A stretch of 64,000 nucleotides of DNA from Azorinus chamasolen (GCA_963576725.1 OY755243.1:76220106-76284105); one strand, 5' to 3'; shown: positions 24,101 to 39,100, counted from the first letter of the stretch. A program made the numbers and translations. Notes: generated from the sequence alone by a model not told the origin.

Positions 24101-27100
24101 GAAATAATGACATCATGAATATTTATAAGCTGATTTTTTATAAAGTAAACTTTTCAAGGAATTGTTTGGCTTCAACAAAAACTGCAGAATTAGGTATTTA
24201 TCATGTCATAAGCAAACAGAGCAGACCCTAATCAGATGGCTCTTACAAGAGTTGTCTGATCTGGGTCTACTCTGTTTGAAAATGCGTGAAAAGGTGTTTA
24301 TATGAAGGAATGGGTTAAGCATGCTAAGAGCCAACTGATGATCACCGTTGCAAACGGTTTGGATCCAGATGAAATCAGAGCAACAGATTGTGTACGCATT
24401 TACTGCAATCGTCCTTTCTCCACCAAACCCTATGTTGTGACCACTCTTTAGAATTGTCTCTTCCAGGTGATTTCAAAGAGTGGTCACAACATACGGTTTC
24501 GTGCAGAAGTAAATGGGTTATTCTTGAAAACATTTTTTATTTACACATCTTATCTGGACCTCTGGAAATGCTGGCTAACTTGACTTCTCATCAGGGTCAA
24601 AACCGTTGATTACATCTTGTGTTTTGAAAATAAAGCAGCTGAAAAATGACAGTTTATTATATCTTGTGTTTTGAAAATGAAGCAGCAGAAAAGTGGTGCA
24701 AAAAACCCCACCTAAAACTAGAAAATTGTGTCTACAGCCTATAGTACAAGGATGACTTTGTCTCTAAATCAAGTACATTTCACTACGTTGCATATATTCC
24801 CTAAATACTATCAGAAGTTCAAAGAGTTTGGATCCTGATAAGACGCCGTGCTACTCGGTGTCTCATCGGGATCCAAACTGTTTGCATAGGTAGTCACACA
24901 TTCGCCGCTAGTATGTAAATACATGTAGTTAATTTCATTATTTACATACTTGTAGTCTTGTCTTTTGCTTCATTATCAATCCGTGTAGCTGGTTCCATGT
25001 CATTATGTGGGACTTCTGATGTTTCATCTGGGACACTTTTCGAATCACTGGTTTCTGTAACATTTTTTCTTTTTGAGCGACTTCCTGATTTTCTTGAGTC
25101 TTCTTCTGGAGCCTTGACCTCATCTGCAGCCTTTGATGCCCTTCCTCTTCTTCTTTGCTTTGGTACCCCATCTTTATTTGTATCTGTCTCTTTGTTTGCA
25201 ACATCTTCTACAATTTCAACATTTTCGTTACTAGCATTTGACACAGTGATGACTTTCTGTGAAGCACCTCTTCTACCTCCTCTTTTCGGTTTGGTTGTTT
25301 CTTCCACAACCTCCTCTAAAATTCCTGATTTTCTTGAATCTTCTTCTGCAGCTTTGATTTCCTCTGCAGCCTTTGATGCTCTTCCCCTTCTCTTTTGCTT
25401 TGGTTCCCCATCTTTATTTGTATCTCTCTCTTTGTCAGCAACATCTTCAACAACTTCAACCTTTTCATTACTAGGATTTGACACAGTTGCAACTTTTTGT
25501 GAAGTACCTCTTCTACCTCCTCTCTTAGGTCTGGTTGTTTCTTCTACCACCTCCTCTTCAATAGCAACAGTATCTGCTACTGGAACTGTTTCAGCTGTAG
25601 TAGCTGCCGCGGTGTCTCCCTCTTTCTTTTTACCCTTGCCTTTTCTCTGGTACTGTCTTTTACCCCGACCTGAATGACTGTCAACATTTGTATCATCTAT
25701 GTGACTGATAGCTACTGTTGCATCCTCAACTGCAATTGTTGCATCTTCTGCTTTTACTGTTTTGGATGTGGCATGTTTGTTTTTCCTAGACATTCCAGAC
25801 CTTGCTGGTCTAGTGCTCCTCTCTTTAGTCTCAGTATCACTTTCTGATATTGCCACTGTTGCATCTTCAGTCACCATTACTGTGGCATCTGGTTCACTTA
25901 TCTTAACAGTGTTATCAGCAATCACTTGCGTAGCTTCTTCACTAACATCTTGTGTTTGTTTCTTGTTTGTAGTTTTTCTGGAAGATTTTCCTTTGCCACC
26001 TCTTGTGACTTTAACAGTATCACTGGTTGTTTCATCTATTGCTAAAGTGGCATCTTCCTGTACTGCCACAGTTTCATCAGCTCCACCTATAGGAGCAGTC
26101 TGATCTTCAAACACTTGAGTTGCTTCCTCCGTCTCCGTCTCTTTCTTACCCTTGGTTGATGATGCTTTTGCTTTAACTTCTTTAACATCAACAGTGCCAG
26201 CTGTGTCATCAAATACCTAACAAAGCATAACAAAAGAAGATACAAATAAAACAGTCATACTAAAAGTTAAATACTACGATCAACCAAAGCAAACTAGAGT
26301 TGTAATATTCATGCTGTAATTGTAACTAAAGAAACAGATCTATCAAATTCAAATAGCAAACAGAGCAGACCCTGATCAGCCGGCTTATAATGTAAACTTT
26401 TCAAGACTCTTGACAGAAACTGTAGCATCAAAACTATATCATGTCATGCATTTTCAAATAGAGTAAACTCAGATCAGACAGCTCCTGTTTCAGCTGCCTG
26501 ATCATGGTCTGCTCTTGTTTTCTTGTGGTATAGTATAGATCTGATTCTACAGTTTCTGCCTGTCGAGCTTAATTTACCTGTGTCCATATGCCATAATAAA
26601 AATTAATCTAATTCATATTCATGATGTCATTCATTCTTACATAAATATTGGACAGGTACAGGGTTCATTAGCTGAGTGTTCACAATGGCACTAGAAACAA
26701 GTGATCCTTTTAATTTACCATAGCAGAAGCTACAGAATCAGATCTATATTATTCCAGAGGTCCAGATAAGATGCGTAAATTAAAACATTTTCAAGTATAA
26801 CTTCTTTATTTCTCCAGCAAGCCCTATGTTGTAACCACTCTTTAGAATCATCTCGAAGAGATGATTCCAAAGAGTGGTCACAACATAGGGCTTGCTGGAG
26901 AAATGGTGATTTTAGTATTTGAGTGAGAAATGATGATTTAAGTATTTGAGTATGTGCTTTTATCTGTAGCTATTTTATTCCATAAGCAAATATATCAGAA
27001 ACTGATAAGACTGCCCTTACAGGAGCCATCCTATCTGGGTCTCCACTGTTTGCAAAGAGGTCAAATGGTGTCTGTGTAAATTAAAGGCTTTATATAGCAG

Positions 27101-30100
27101 CTAGTCATGGTATACACCTGAGGTTTTTTTTACACCTTCAACGTACTGGATGCATTTTAATATGCTGCCTACCTGTGTTGCTTCTTCATTCTCTGGCTTC
27201 CTTTCATTGTCATCTACATCACCTTCTGTATCCTCATCTTCCACTGTTTCTGCCTCCACTGCAAATGTTGATGTAGCATTAATGTCAAAGTCTGCCTCTT
27301 CTTCACTAAAGGCCTGAGTAGCTTCACCATCCTCTGCTGTCTTACCTTTTCCAGGATGTATGGCTGCTTCAGTCTTTGCTTCACTATCAAAAACTTGAGT
27401 GGCTTCCTCATTATTGCTACCTTTGATATCAGCATTATCAGGATCATTAAACACTTGTGTAGCATCATCATGAACAACAGTAGATTGTTTCTTTTCACTT
27501 ACATTTTCGAAAACTTGAGTGGATTCTTCAGACACCTTTTGTGTTTGGTCTTCAGGTTTACCAGTTTCATCAAAGACTTGTGTGGCATCTTCACTCACGA
27601 TCTGAGTCCGATCTGAAGTAGAAGTAACCGGATTCTGCTTTATATTGCTTGTATGATCTTCAAATACTTGTGTTGCATCTTCAGCACATGCTTGGGTTTC
27701 AGCTTGATCAGATGGGGCATTCTTTACTGCGGTGCCTTTGCTTTCATCTATCACTTGTGTAGCGTCCTCAGCAAACACCTGCGTTTCAGCCTGATTGTCC
27801 TTATCCTTGTCATCAAACACTTGAGTTGCATCATCTACTGCCTGAAATGAAACAAAATGTATCAACTCTTTACCTGTTCAATACTAAACCTTTTCTTCAT
27901 ATAAACGCATTTTAACACATTTGCAAACAGAGTAGACCCAGATCAGACGCCCCCCATAAGTGCCTTCTGATCAGGGTCTGCTCTGTTTGCTTTTGACACA
28001 ACACAGATCTGATTCTAGTTTTAATCAAAGCAAAAAATTCCTCGAAAAGTTTATATTATAAAATTTCAGCTAATAATATTCAAGATGTCATTATTTCTTA
28101 CATAAATATTCAACAGGGAAAGAGTTAATCTAAGAAATGATCGGATATGTACAGAGGATTCTTTGGTGATTTTTAATAATGTAAAATTTTCAAGGGAATG
28201 TTTTGTTTTGACATGACTGTATGTATCATACCTATATCATGTCATAAGCATACAGTGCAGACTCTGGTCAGACGGCTCCTACAGAAGCCTTCTGATCTGG
28301 GTCAACTATGTTTACAAAGGCGTGAAAAGGCGTTCATATGAAGGAAAGGGTTATCGACTATGCTCCACAATGTTTCACATTCATAAGAATTTGCAAAGTT
28401 TAAATGTTCTGCTTAACAGTGTAGACCCTGATCAGATGCCTTGTTTCTGACTTGGAAGCTAGTATGCATCAGTTTCTTAACCCTTTCAACCCTGAATTTT
28501 CAAAACGGAACACCATCAGTTTTTAACTATAGAGTCTACTCTGACAGTATAAAAGGCTTAAACTTGCTTCAGGGCTTTGAATGACAAGCAGTGCAGACAC
28601 TGAGAGGGCATAAAAATTACCTAATTGATATGTCTTTCTTACATGGATTACAAACACAGACAAATGAACTGATGCAAATATTATTCTCAGAGCTACAGAT
28701 AAGGGTGCATACCCAAATACCCTAAAATCATCATTTCTCCGCCAAACCCTATTCTGTGACTGTGGTCACAGTTTAGGGTTTGGTGAATACATAAAGGAGT
28801 TATTCTTGAAAATGTTTCAACTTTTATATCTTATATGGAGCTCTTTATACTGTTTTACAACAGGGTTAGTCAACAGTTGAAATCTAAAGCAATGTACCAC
28901 AGTTTGACCCTCAGAGTCGGTGATTTCACCATCATCCACAGCCAGTGTGGGGGCAGCCATTATGCGATCAGCCTCCTCCTCATCATTATCTTCATTCTCC
29001 GTATCCCCCTCCAGCACAAACTCCTCTGATGTATCTGATTCCTCTTCTTCTTTCTTCAACATAAGATAAACAGTCATAAGACTTACTTTTTTTAAAAATA
29101 ATAAAGCAAATGCTTCACTTAACCCTTTCCCTCATATAAACATGTTTTCACGCATTTGCAAACAGGGTAGACCCAGATCAGACGGCTCCTAGAAGAGTCG
29201 TCTGATCAGGGTCTGCTCTGTTTGCTAATAGAAATTTATAGATCTGTTTCTTTGCTTTCTAAAATGGCTACAATGTTATACCTTCCATATTTCATTATAA
29301 CTATTTTGTCCATGAATATTCAGTAGGTATTAAAATTTGGAATAAACACAGGGAATGGGTTAATAAAGACACGTTTTGACCCCTTTGCAAACACAGTATA
29401 TCCAGATCAGATGGCCTCTTAAGGAACTGTCTGGTCAAGTTCTGCTCTGTTTGCTTATTGAATAATATTTCATAATACTATAATAAATATTCAGCAAATA
29501 GTATTCAAAGAGTCATCAGGCAAAGGGTTAAAGCCCTTAGTCAAATTGTAGAACAAGTTTATGAAGTTTGAGATACAGTAAAACCTCTCTATAACAGCTA
29601 CTAAATTCTGTTAATTAGTCGGTATTAAGAGCAGGTGGTTGCTTAAAGTAAGGTGAAAGTAAAACAGAACGCTCCTATAGGAGTGTTCTGTTTTACTTTC
29701 ACCTTGCTTTAAGAAGCCACCTGCCTTTAGCACACAATATTTTATGTAGTTTAGTGGTCGCTATAGAGAGGATTTACTGTAATAAAGGTATAACCAAGGT
29801 TAACCCTTTCCCTGTTCTATATTTATTACAAATTCCAATACCTACTGAATATTCATGGACAAAATATTTATAATGAAATATGGAAGGTGGAACATTGTAG
29901 CCATTTTAGAAAGTAAAGAAACAAGATCTTTCAAAATCCACTAGCAAACAGAGCAGACCTTGATCAGACGGCTCCTATAGGAGCCGTCTGATTTGGGTCT
30001 TCTCTGTTTGCAAATGCGTGAAAACATGTTTATATGAGGGAAAGGGTTAATGTAGAATTGTCCTGATAGGACATCAATGACCCCTAGTGATATTGTCTCT

Positions 30101-33100
30101 AAATCAAGCAACATAAACAAGTCCCATAACTCTGGTAAAAACGGTTACAGCAAAACATTTATGGCATTTATGAAAATTTAGTCCTCAGTAGGATATAGCT
30201 TAAATGAAACCAAAGCAAAGGGTAAAGATAGATGGTTAAATCAAACCTATGTTGTGACCACTCCGTAGAATCATCTCAAAGAAACGATCCTAAAGAGTGG
30301 TAACACCATAGAGTTTGGAGAAATGAGGAACTTAGTATCTACCGATCTGGTTATATACACCATTTACCTCATCTTCCTTTTTATCCATGTCTCCTGTGTA
30401 AGCCTGGGTTGCCTGATACAACAAAGTGCTCCCTCTTTTCTCATTTTCCTATTTATAGAAAAGAAACCTCTTAAATTCTTCTTTATCACTTTATAGGGGT
30501 GAAACGATTCAAAAAATTTCGATTCGATTCGATTTCGATTTTTTACAACACGATTCGATTATTTTCGATTCGATTCGATTTAAGATTGTAATAAAAAGAA
30601 TGCACTATGTAGAATAAATCCTATGTATTAACAACTCTGAAAACAGACTGTTTGTACATATACAGGTGGAAAAAAAATCATAATAGCCTAGTCACAGATA
30701 GATCTGACTTTAACGGCCAAACCATTCTGCAGTTTGTTTTTGGAAGTTCTTTTTGTAACTGGTCACTAAAACCCAGCAAAATGGTAACACTAACATAATC
30801 AGTCTTGGCTAATTGTCTAATTGACTAAACAGCCTAACTCTGTAGAACATGTAAGTTTTTCTGAACAAGAGAGTCGTCACGGGTGACAAATGCCCCCAAA
30901 GTGTTTGACACCGAAATGCATTTTGGCGGAAAAACAATACAATGTAATGCAGGTGTAACATGAAATTTTGATGCTGTTAAAAAAGACACAGGAGTCAGTT
31001 CTTAACATTAGAAACAGAACCTTTGACGATTATGATAGCTAAGAAAAGAGCCAAGCGTCAAAACTTAGTTAAAAAGGACCCTAAGTCATTCTCAACGTTA
31101 AAAAGGACCCTGGGTTGATTGTCAACGTTTAAGGTATAGGAGATATGCTCTGGACAAGCTTTTTGTATCTGGTAAGATATAGGAGATATGCTCCGGACTG
31201 TAAAATTGAGGTCAAAGGTCAAGGTCAAGGTCAGTGATCTGAAAATGGTACACGACTCTCCGCCATCCCAAGATGAACTCACAAACCAAATTTGGAATCC
31301 GTAGCTGGTAAGGTATAGGAAAAATGCTCCGGACAAGCTTTGTGTAAAATCTAGGTCAAAGGTCAAGGTCACAGTGACATGAAAATGGTACGCGACACAC
31401 CGCCATCCCAAGATAAACTCACATTAAATTTGGAATCCGTAGCTGGTAAGGTATAGGAGATATTCTCTGGACAACCTTTTTTGTAAAATCGAGGTCGAAG
31501 GTCAAGGTCACAGTGACCTGAAAATGGTACGCGACACTCCGCCATCTGAAGGTGATCTCACACACCAAATTTGGAATCCGTATCTGGTAAGGTATAGGAG
31601 ATATGCTCTGGACAAGCTTTTTGTAAAATCGGTCAAGGTCAAGGTTAAGGTCATAGTGACCTGGAAATGGTACATGACACTCCGCCATCCCAAGATAAAC
31701 TCACACACCAAATTTGGAATCTGTAGCTGGTAAGGTAAAGGAGATATGCTCCGGACAAGCTTTTTGTAAAATCGGTCAAAGGTCATGGTCAAGGTCACAG
31801 TGATCTGAAAATGGTACGCGACACTCCTCCATCCCAAGATGAACTCACACACCAAATTTGGAATCCTTAGCTGGTAAGGAATAGGAGATATACTCCGGAC
31901 AAGCTTTTTGTAGCTGGTAAGGTATAAGCGGTTTTTAAAATCGAGGTCAAAGGTCAAGGTCAAGGTCACAGTGACCTGGAAATGGTACGCGACACTCCGC
32001 CATCCCAAGATAAACTCACACAGCAAATTTGGAATCTGTAGCTGGTAAGGTAAAGGAGATATGCTCCGGACAAGCTTTTTGTAAAATCGGTCAAAGGTCA
32101 TGGTCAAGGTCACAGTGATCTGAAAATGGTACGCGACACTCCTCCATCCCAAGATGAACTCACACACCAAATTTGGAATCCTTAGCTGGTAAGGTATAGG
32201 AGATATACTCCGGACAAGCTTTTTGTAGCTGGTAAGGCATAAGCTTTTTTCAAAAATCGAGGTCAAAGGTCAAGGTCAAGGTCACAGTGACCTGGAAATG
32301 GTACGCGACACTCCGCCATCCCAAGATGAACTCACACACCAAATTTGGAATCTGTAGCTGGTAAGGTAAAGGAGATATGCTCCGGACAAGCTTTTTGTAA
32401 AATCAAGGTCAAAGGTCAAGGTCAAGGTCACAGTGACATGAAAATGGTACGCGCCATTCCTTCATCCCAAGATGAACTCACACACCAAATTTGGTATCCG
32501 TAGCTGATGTGACAAAGGAAATATACTCCGGACAAAATGTACACACACCCACACACACACACACCCACCCACACACCCACCCACCCACACACCCACACAC
32601 CCACCCACACACGCACGGTGCGATCACTATATGCCGCCAAAGCCTAGCTTTGGGGGCATAAAAAAGAATTTGAGCACTTGGAGGAGATGTTATGTCTCTC
32701 TTCATCTGATACAGATAGCTATCAGTTGAAGAGAGATATGACATCTCCCTGTCACTGAGCAAAAAGCACTAGACATTGCTGCGAGTATATTTTAGCCAGT
32801 TATCAATACACAGCTTTTAAGTATACACAAATTTGCAACCAAGTTTACTGGAAGAAGAAGAAATGTAAATTGCAATACCGTGTTTTCGTTCCATACGATT
32901 TGTCGTATTTCCTGTGTTGCAGAGAATATTTGTAAAATAATCTTACATGTTGGTTTATTTGTATTGTTGCTCTCGCGAAATCTGAAATCTCCACATTTTT
33001 GAGCGATATTTTTTTTCGGGGTAGCACGTAGATTGACAGCTTCAGCATCCGACATTTTGAGAGAACACAAAGACGCTTGAATAAAGCGCCCAGACGATCA

Positions 33101-36100
33101 GACTAAATGCAACGATTGCAACGTGTTATTTGATTGGCTAAAACAGTTGGCCTTCATCCAATCGATTTGGGTCTATCAGAATTCGATGAGTATGTTTGTT
33201 TTGACAGCTCTAATGCGGGAAAACAAGTATTTCGACTTTTCATGGCGAATTTTCATAGGTTAGTTTCATTTCGCCACCAATCATTAAGAAACTAGCCTTT
33301 TATAATAAAAATCGAATCGAAAATGAGATCTGTTGAACCGAATTGAACCGAACCGAATCGAGGGCAAAAGATCGCGGTTCAATTCACATCGCGATTAATC
33401 GTTTCACCCTTATCACTTTACTCCACATATATACACCTTGTTAACACCTTTGTCAATAGACTAGACCGCGATCAGACAGCTCATGCAGGTGCCGTCTGAT
33501 GTTTGCTTATAGAATTATACAGATCTGTCATGACCAAATACTGTCTTGTTCATATGCCATCATAAGTATAAAGCAGTGTTGCACCTAGAGCGCGGGATTG
33601 CGGGATTCCTGCAATATTTTTTACTTTGTCCCTTAAAATTCACTTTTGTAGTCTTTACATTTGTGCTATTTACCATCCTTTCTGCTGAATTATCAATAAA
33701 AGGTAGACTGTGTATGCATGTATCAGCAAAACAGAGTCTGCAATTTTCTCTAAAACCAAGTCTGCGAATTTCTCTTTTTGCATTGCTGCTTTTGTTTTTG
33801 AAGGACCTCCTACTTTCAGAACTTAGATTAGTATAATATACCAGACTAACACTTCTTATTCTTCTAGATGCACCTCAGTTTACTTACCTTTTCTTTGTCT
33901 TCATTATCTTCTTCTTCATCTTCCTCTCCCTCCATGTTGTAAGCCTGTGTTGGTCCAGTAAGCAAGCCTGCACTCTTTTCTACAGTCTACCAATATAAAT
34001 AAACCCTCTGAATGCTACATTCCTACAGCGGAATGGTCATATAACTGTTTAACCCTTTACTCCATGAATACTCATGTAAGAAATAAAGACATAATGAATA
34101 TTAATTGGATTTATTTTTAAAATGGCATATTAACACAATAATTTTTTGCAAAAGCAGAAACTATCAAAAATCAGATATTATTCCATAAGCAAACTGAGCA
34201 GACCCTGATCAGATGGCTCCTATAGGAGCCGTCTGATCTGGGTCTACTCTGTTTGCAAAGGCATAGAAAGGCGTATTTATGGAGTAAAAGGTTAATGGTA
34301 GAGTCTATTCAGTAAGAATGGATTACATTTTGAATTACAACACAGTGCAAACCCTGATCAATGGGCTCATACAGAAGCCATCTGATCTGGATTTACAATG
34401 TTTGCTAATGACCAGAGCTACAGATAAAGGTGCATACCCAAGAACTAAAATCATCATTTCTCCACCAATCACTTTGCTGTGACCATTCTTTAGAATTGTC
34501 TCGAAGAGATGATTCTAAAGAGCTATTGTTGAAAATGTTTAAATTTGAGCTATTGTTGACAATGTTTAAATTTGAGCTATTATTGAAAATGTTTAAATTT
34601 GAGCTATTGTTGAAAATGTTTAAATTCACGCATCTTATCTGTACCACTGTATTGCCTGTTATTTTGTTTCCATTATTCATCAACATTATTAACATTGGTG
34701 AAGTATATTTCAGTGACTATTCCAAGATGGATGAACAATGTATCAAATTTTAAAATTATTTCTGTTCCATGAATAATCAACATTACTGGCAATTATGTCA
34801 GATTTCAACAATGATGAGCCATTCCACTTGGAAAATCAGCATTCGAAGACTCAAATGTCAACCTTCTATCATCATATATAGTAAAACCTCTCTAAACCGG
34901 AATTCTAGTACAAAATATTCTTTTAGGCAGGTGGCTGCTTAATACAGGGTGAAAGTCATGCAGAAAGCTCCTAGAGGAGCTGCCAACTGTCTCCAAGACT
35001 GATATTTATACTTAATTGTCTGTCTGGTTAAGAGAGGTTTTACTGTATTGCAAAAAGTTGTAACATTGTTGGCATTGTTTGAAAATAGAGGCTCAGATAC
35101 GATGTGCAAATTCAAATATTTTCAAGTATAACTCCTTTATTTTTCTAACAAACCCTATGTTGTTACCACTCTTTAGAATCGTCTATTCGAGTACTTAAAA
35201 GTTAAACCAACTACATGTATGTAGATCCAGATCAATAGCTGAGTCAGAGATGCAATGTCTGGTCAGGATCTATACTATTTACTAAGCTGGGTAATGACAT
35301 CCCACCAAAGCTGACAAGTCTATCATCTCTATGCATTCTAGACTGTAGTTAGACAAAATTTTGAAGTCTGTATTGCTTTAAAATTGTGGTATTTACTTTT
35401 CCTTTTGATACAACAGGCCTCTTTCTGGCCATTTTGGGGAAAATGCATTTTAACAATTGGGAATTTTTTCACATGTAAAACTCAATGATTTTGAAGGCTT
35501 TTTTGGTTCCATTTGAACTTATTTTGCATTTTTCTAGCATTTTAATCAAGATTTGGTCTCTGCTGCGATTTTTTCCCTAAATGGGGGAAAATTTTGCATT
35601 GGGAATGGGTCCTTTTAACAGACCCATGTAGTCACCAGTTTGTTGTGTTTTGGAGAGACTTGGTAAATGACCACTCATTACCCTTTCCTTCATATAAATG
35701 CGTTTTCACACATTTGCAAACAGAGTAGGCCCAGATCAGACGGCTCCTATAGGAGCCATCTGATCAGGGTCTGCTCTGTTTGCTAATGGAATTTGAAAGA
35801 TCTGTTTCTTTACTTTCTAAAATGGCTACAATTTTGAACCTTCCATTATAACTATTTTGTCCATGAATATTCAGTAAGTATGAAAATTTGGAATAAACAG
35901 GGAAAGGGTTAAAACTGTGATTAATACAGGCTATAAAAGCTAGATGTTTTCCTACAGCATATCAAGTCCTAGCACACATAAAAAAATCAAAGATCTACCT
36001 CTTCCTCCTCCTCCTCTTCCATGTCGTAGGCCTGTGTGGGTTCTATCCCAGCTGCCAAAGTGTAGGGAAGTGTAGGTTCAACAGCTTTCTTTACCTTGGC

Positions 36101-39100
36101 TTTCTAAATGGTAATACCATGAATGAGTCGGGTGTGAAAACAGATATGTCACTTCAAAAATATAAAAGATATAACTACAGACAGTGCAGACGTAGATCAG
36201 GGTCTGTGCTTATAAAGCTTTTTAGTTGAGTCTGAGATCGTTCTCAAGCTTTTGATTGGTCAGGTTTGAGTTCTCAAGCTTTTGATTGGTCAGATTTGAG
36301 ACAGAGGCTCAAATCTGACCAATCAAAAACTTGAGAACGAACTCAGACTCAACCCTGATGCTTTGAAAGTGCAGTAACTCATCTGGGTCAACAGTTGTTA
36401 AGTTTGAGGAAACATCTATGAATAATGTAAAACATTCTGTATTTGCCAATTATCTATGAAGAAAACAGGAGATTATTCAAATAATGGATGATACTAGAGC
36501 TACATTTTTTGTATGTGAACAGTCTATTCATAAAACTGGCTATACTGGAACAGTGACATATGCGACACATTGTCTACTCATGAATAAGACATGTGCCAAA
36601 TTATATTGAAATCTGTCCCTACAAACTTGAACTGATGGACACACATACGCTCGACCCCAATTGCTGCAACTATATCGAGCTGACACAAGTGGGCATGACA
36701 AAACTTCAGGAAGTTGGTGCAATACAGTTACTGGGCACCTCTACCAGATTCAACCTTTTACTCCATAAATATGCCTTTCTAAGCCTTTGTAAAGACACAG
36801 AAAAGGTATATTTATGGAGTAAAAGGTTAAATCTCGAGGATCTTGTAGGAGCTATCTGAAAGGGTTTGGTTTGGATTTTATTCGATTTTACATTGTTTCA
36901 ATAGCATTTCAGTCATATCACGACGTCCAGCTAATTACAGGTGGAGGAAGACCCCAGAGGTTCTTCTGTGCACAGAAAAAAATTCACCGTTTTGTGCACA
37001 AAAGAACATCCAGGTAGAGCCACCGACCTACCACAAGCCAGTTGGAAGGCATCTGAATGGGTCTGCTCTGTTTGCTTATGGTAAAGATAGAATCCTACAC
37101 ATTCTGCCATGACCAAAAGTTCCTGTGTCCATGTGCTATTATAGTAATAAATCTAATTAAAATTCATGTCATTATCTCTTACATGAATATTCATGAAGTA
37201 AAAGGGTGATAAAAAAGATAAAGGTCCTCATGTTTCAGTTCAGAATATAAAGCTTACTTTCTGTGGAGATTCTCCTTCATCAGGAACATAGGCCTGTGTA
37301 GCTGCGGTGAGCATTGATTGCTTAAGCAGGGATTTTTGGGGTGATTCTTCACTGCATGTACTGGAACAAACAAGACAAAAATTGAAAATGCAACTTCTCT
37401 AAAACAACCTCTCAAATAAAGTCAATGGCTAGTCTTTATAGGCAATTTTTCTATGAATGATCGCTTTATAAAAATCACTTAAAATTATTATTAAATTATT
37501 ATTATTATTAATAATAATTTAATTAATATTATTGATTATTATCAATGTCATCAATGTTATTCACTCACATTGAAATCAAATTTATGGTTTAGTTCAATAT
37601 CAATCGTAATTACTCAACCATGATCTTGGTTTACTGTTTGCAAAGACATAAAAAGGCATATTTATCGAGTTAACAGGTTAACCTTTTCCTTCATATAAAT
37701 ACCTGTTCACACATTTGCGAACAGAGTAGACTCAGATCAAACGGCTTCGACTGGAGTCGCCAAATCAGGGTCTGCCTTGATTGCTGACTGAATTTGATCT
37801 GTTTCTTTTAGTTTCTAAAATGACTACAATGTTGCACCTTCCACTGTACATTACAGCTATTTTATTCATGAATATTCAGCAAATATTGAAATTCGGAAAA
37901 AATATAACAGAGCTACAGATGGTGCATTCTCAAATACTAAAATCGTCATTTCTCCACCAAACCCTATGTTGTGACATTCTTTAGAATCGTCTCTTCTTGA
38001 CGATTCTATAGAGTGGTCACAACACGGGGTTTGTTGGAAAAATAAAGAAGTTATTCTTGTAAACGTTTTAATTTACACATCTTATCTGGACCTCTGTATA
38101 GAAATAAGAATGGGCTAATACAAATGATACCATTCGATGGTGACTGCCTACCTGACATCACTCTCCGTGTACATCTGTGTAGGCTGCATCAGCATTGACC
38201 TTTTCTTTGGTGAAGCCTCAATGTCATCATCTTAATACAAAAAGGAAAACATCAGAATATATTTTATCACATAATCTGCCTTGTGGTAGTGCCTTAAATC
38301 GTGAAAATGCACTAGTGCATTTTTTATGCAAATCAGTAATCGTTAACCAATCACAGCACTCATTTAAGCATTAGCCAATCGTAGTGCTCCATGTGCGCCG
38401 TCCGTTGTATTACTACGCTGTTTGTAAGAAATGGCCGAAACAGCCATGCCCATATAGCCTGTTTCATTTTCTAAGGCATTTTAAAGGCTTATGTGATAAA
38501 AAGAATCTTACATTCGTGTTCATTACAAATTGTAACGAACACTCATGTAAAACCTCTATTTAATTTCACAGTATGAAAGGGTATAATCTGCAAGATGATT
38601 TTGAATGACAGTAACACTGAGCAGAGGGCTCATTTAGAAGGCTCTGATCTGGATCTACACGGTTTGTAACAGGCTGCAGACTCATTTCACACATTTCAAA
38701 GGGTTAAATATTACCAGTGATTGCAAATTTGTGTTTTTTGACTTTAATCACAATCTATGTTATACATCATTTCATTTAATTCAACACAGTGTGTGAGTTT
38801 GGATGCAGATGAGGCCTAGAACCTCATCTTGACCAAAAATGCTTGCAACGATTATCACAAATTTGTTAACCCTTTCCCCGCTGGACAGAGTGATTCCACT
38901 ACATGCCCTCAAAAAAGTTTATGGGCGTTTAAAAATAATTTAATCAATATTCATGATGTTATTATTTCGTATATTAGTATTCATGGAGTAAAATATTAAG
39001 ATTTCTTTCATTCAAATCTTTTAAAAATCTCTTCAAATAACAATTACTGACCTGTAGTGACATCACTGTCACAGACATATGCTTGGGTTGCAGCTCCAAT

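Larger units (their letters stand above)
30494..33412. mobile_element. hAT-like DNA transposon remnant with 8-bp target duplication
   Basis: Ends TAGGGGTGAAACGATTC and AATCGTTTCACCCTTA are inverted repeats, flanked by identical TCACTTTA at 30486-30493 and 33413-33420; an 8-bp duplication with TAGGGGTG-type ends is the hAT signature. AT-rich subterminal CGATTCGATT repeats occur on both sides. Most of the interior is replaced by tandem element copy 2 (30864-32664). It lies between exons 14 and 15. Confidence 0.82.

Noticed and set aside
24958..26103. Plus-strand frames of 239 and 113 codons opposite exon 18
   Set aside because: Shadows of the repetitive minus-strand exon; no family resemblance, while the minus frame joins neighbours in phase.
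33546..33836. 96-codon plus frame between the hAT element and exon 14
   Set aside because: No domain, signal or splice context recognised; it sits in AT-rich intron and is probably chance.
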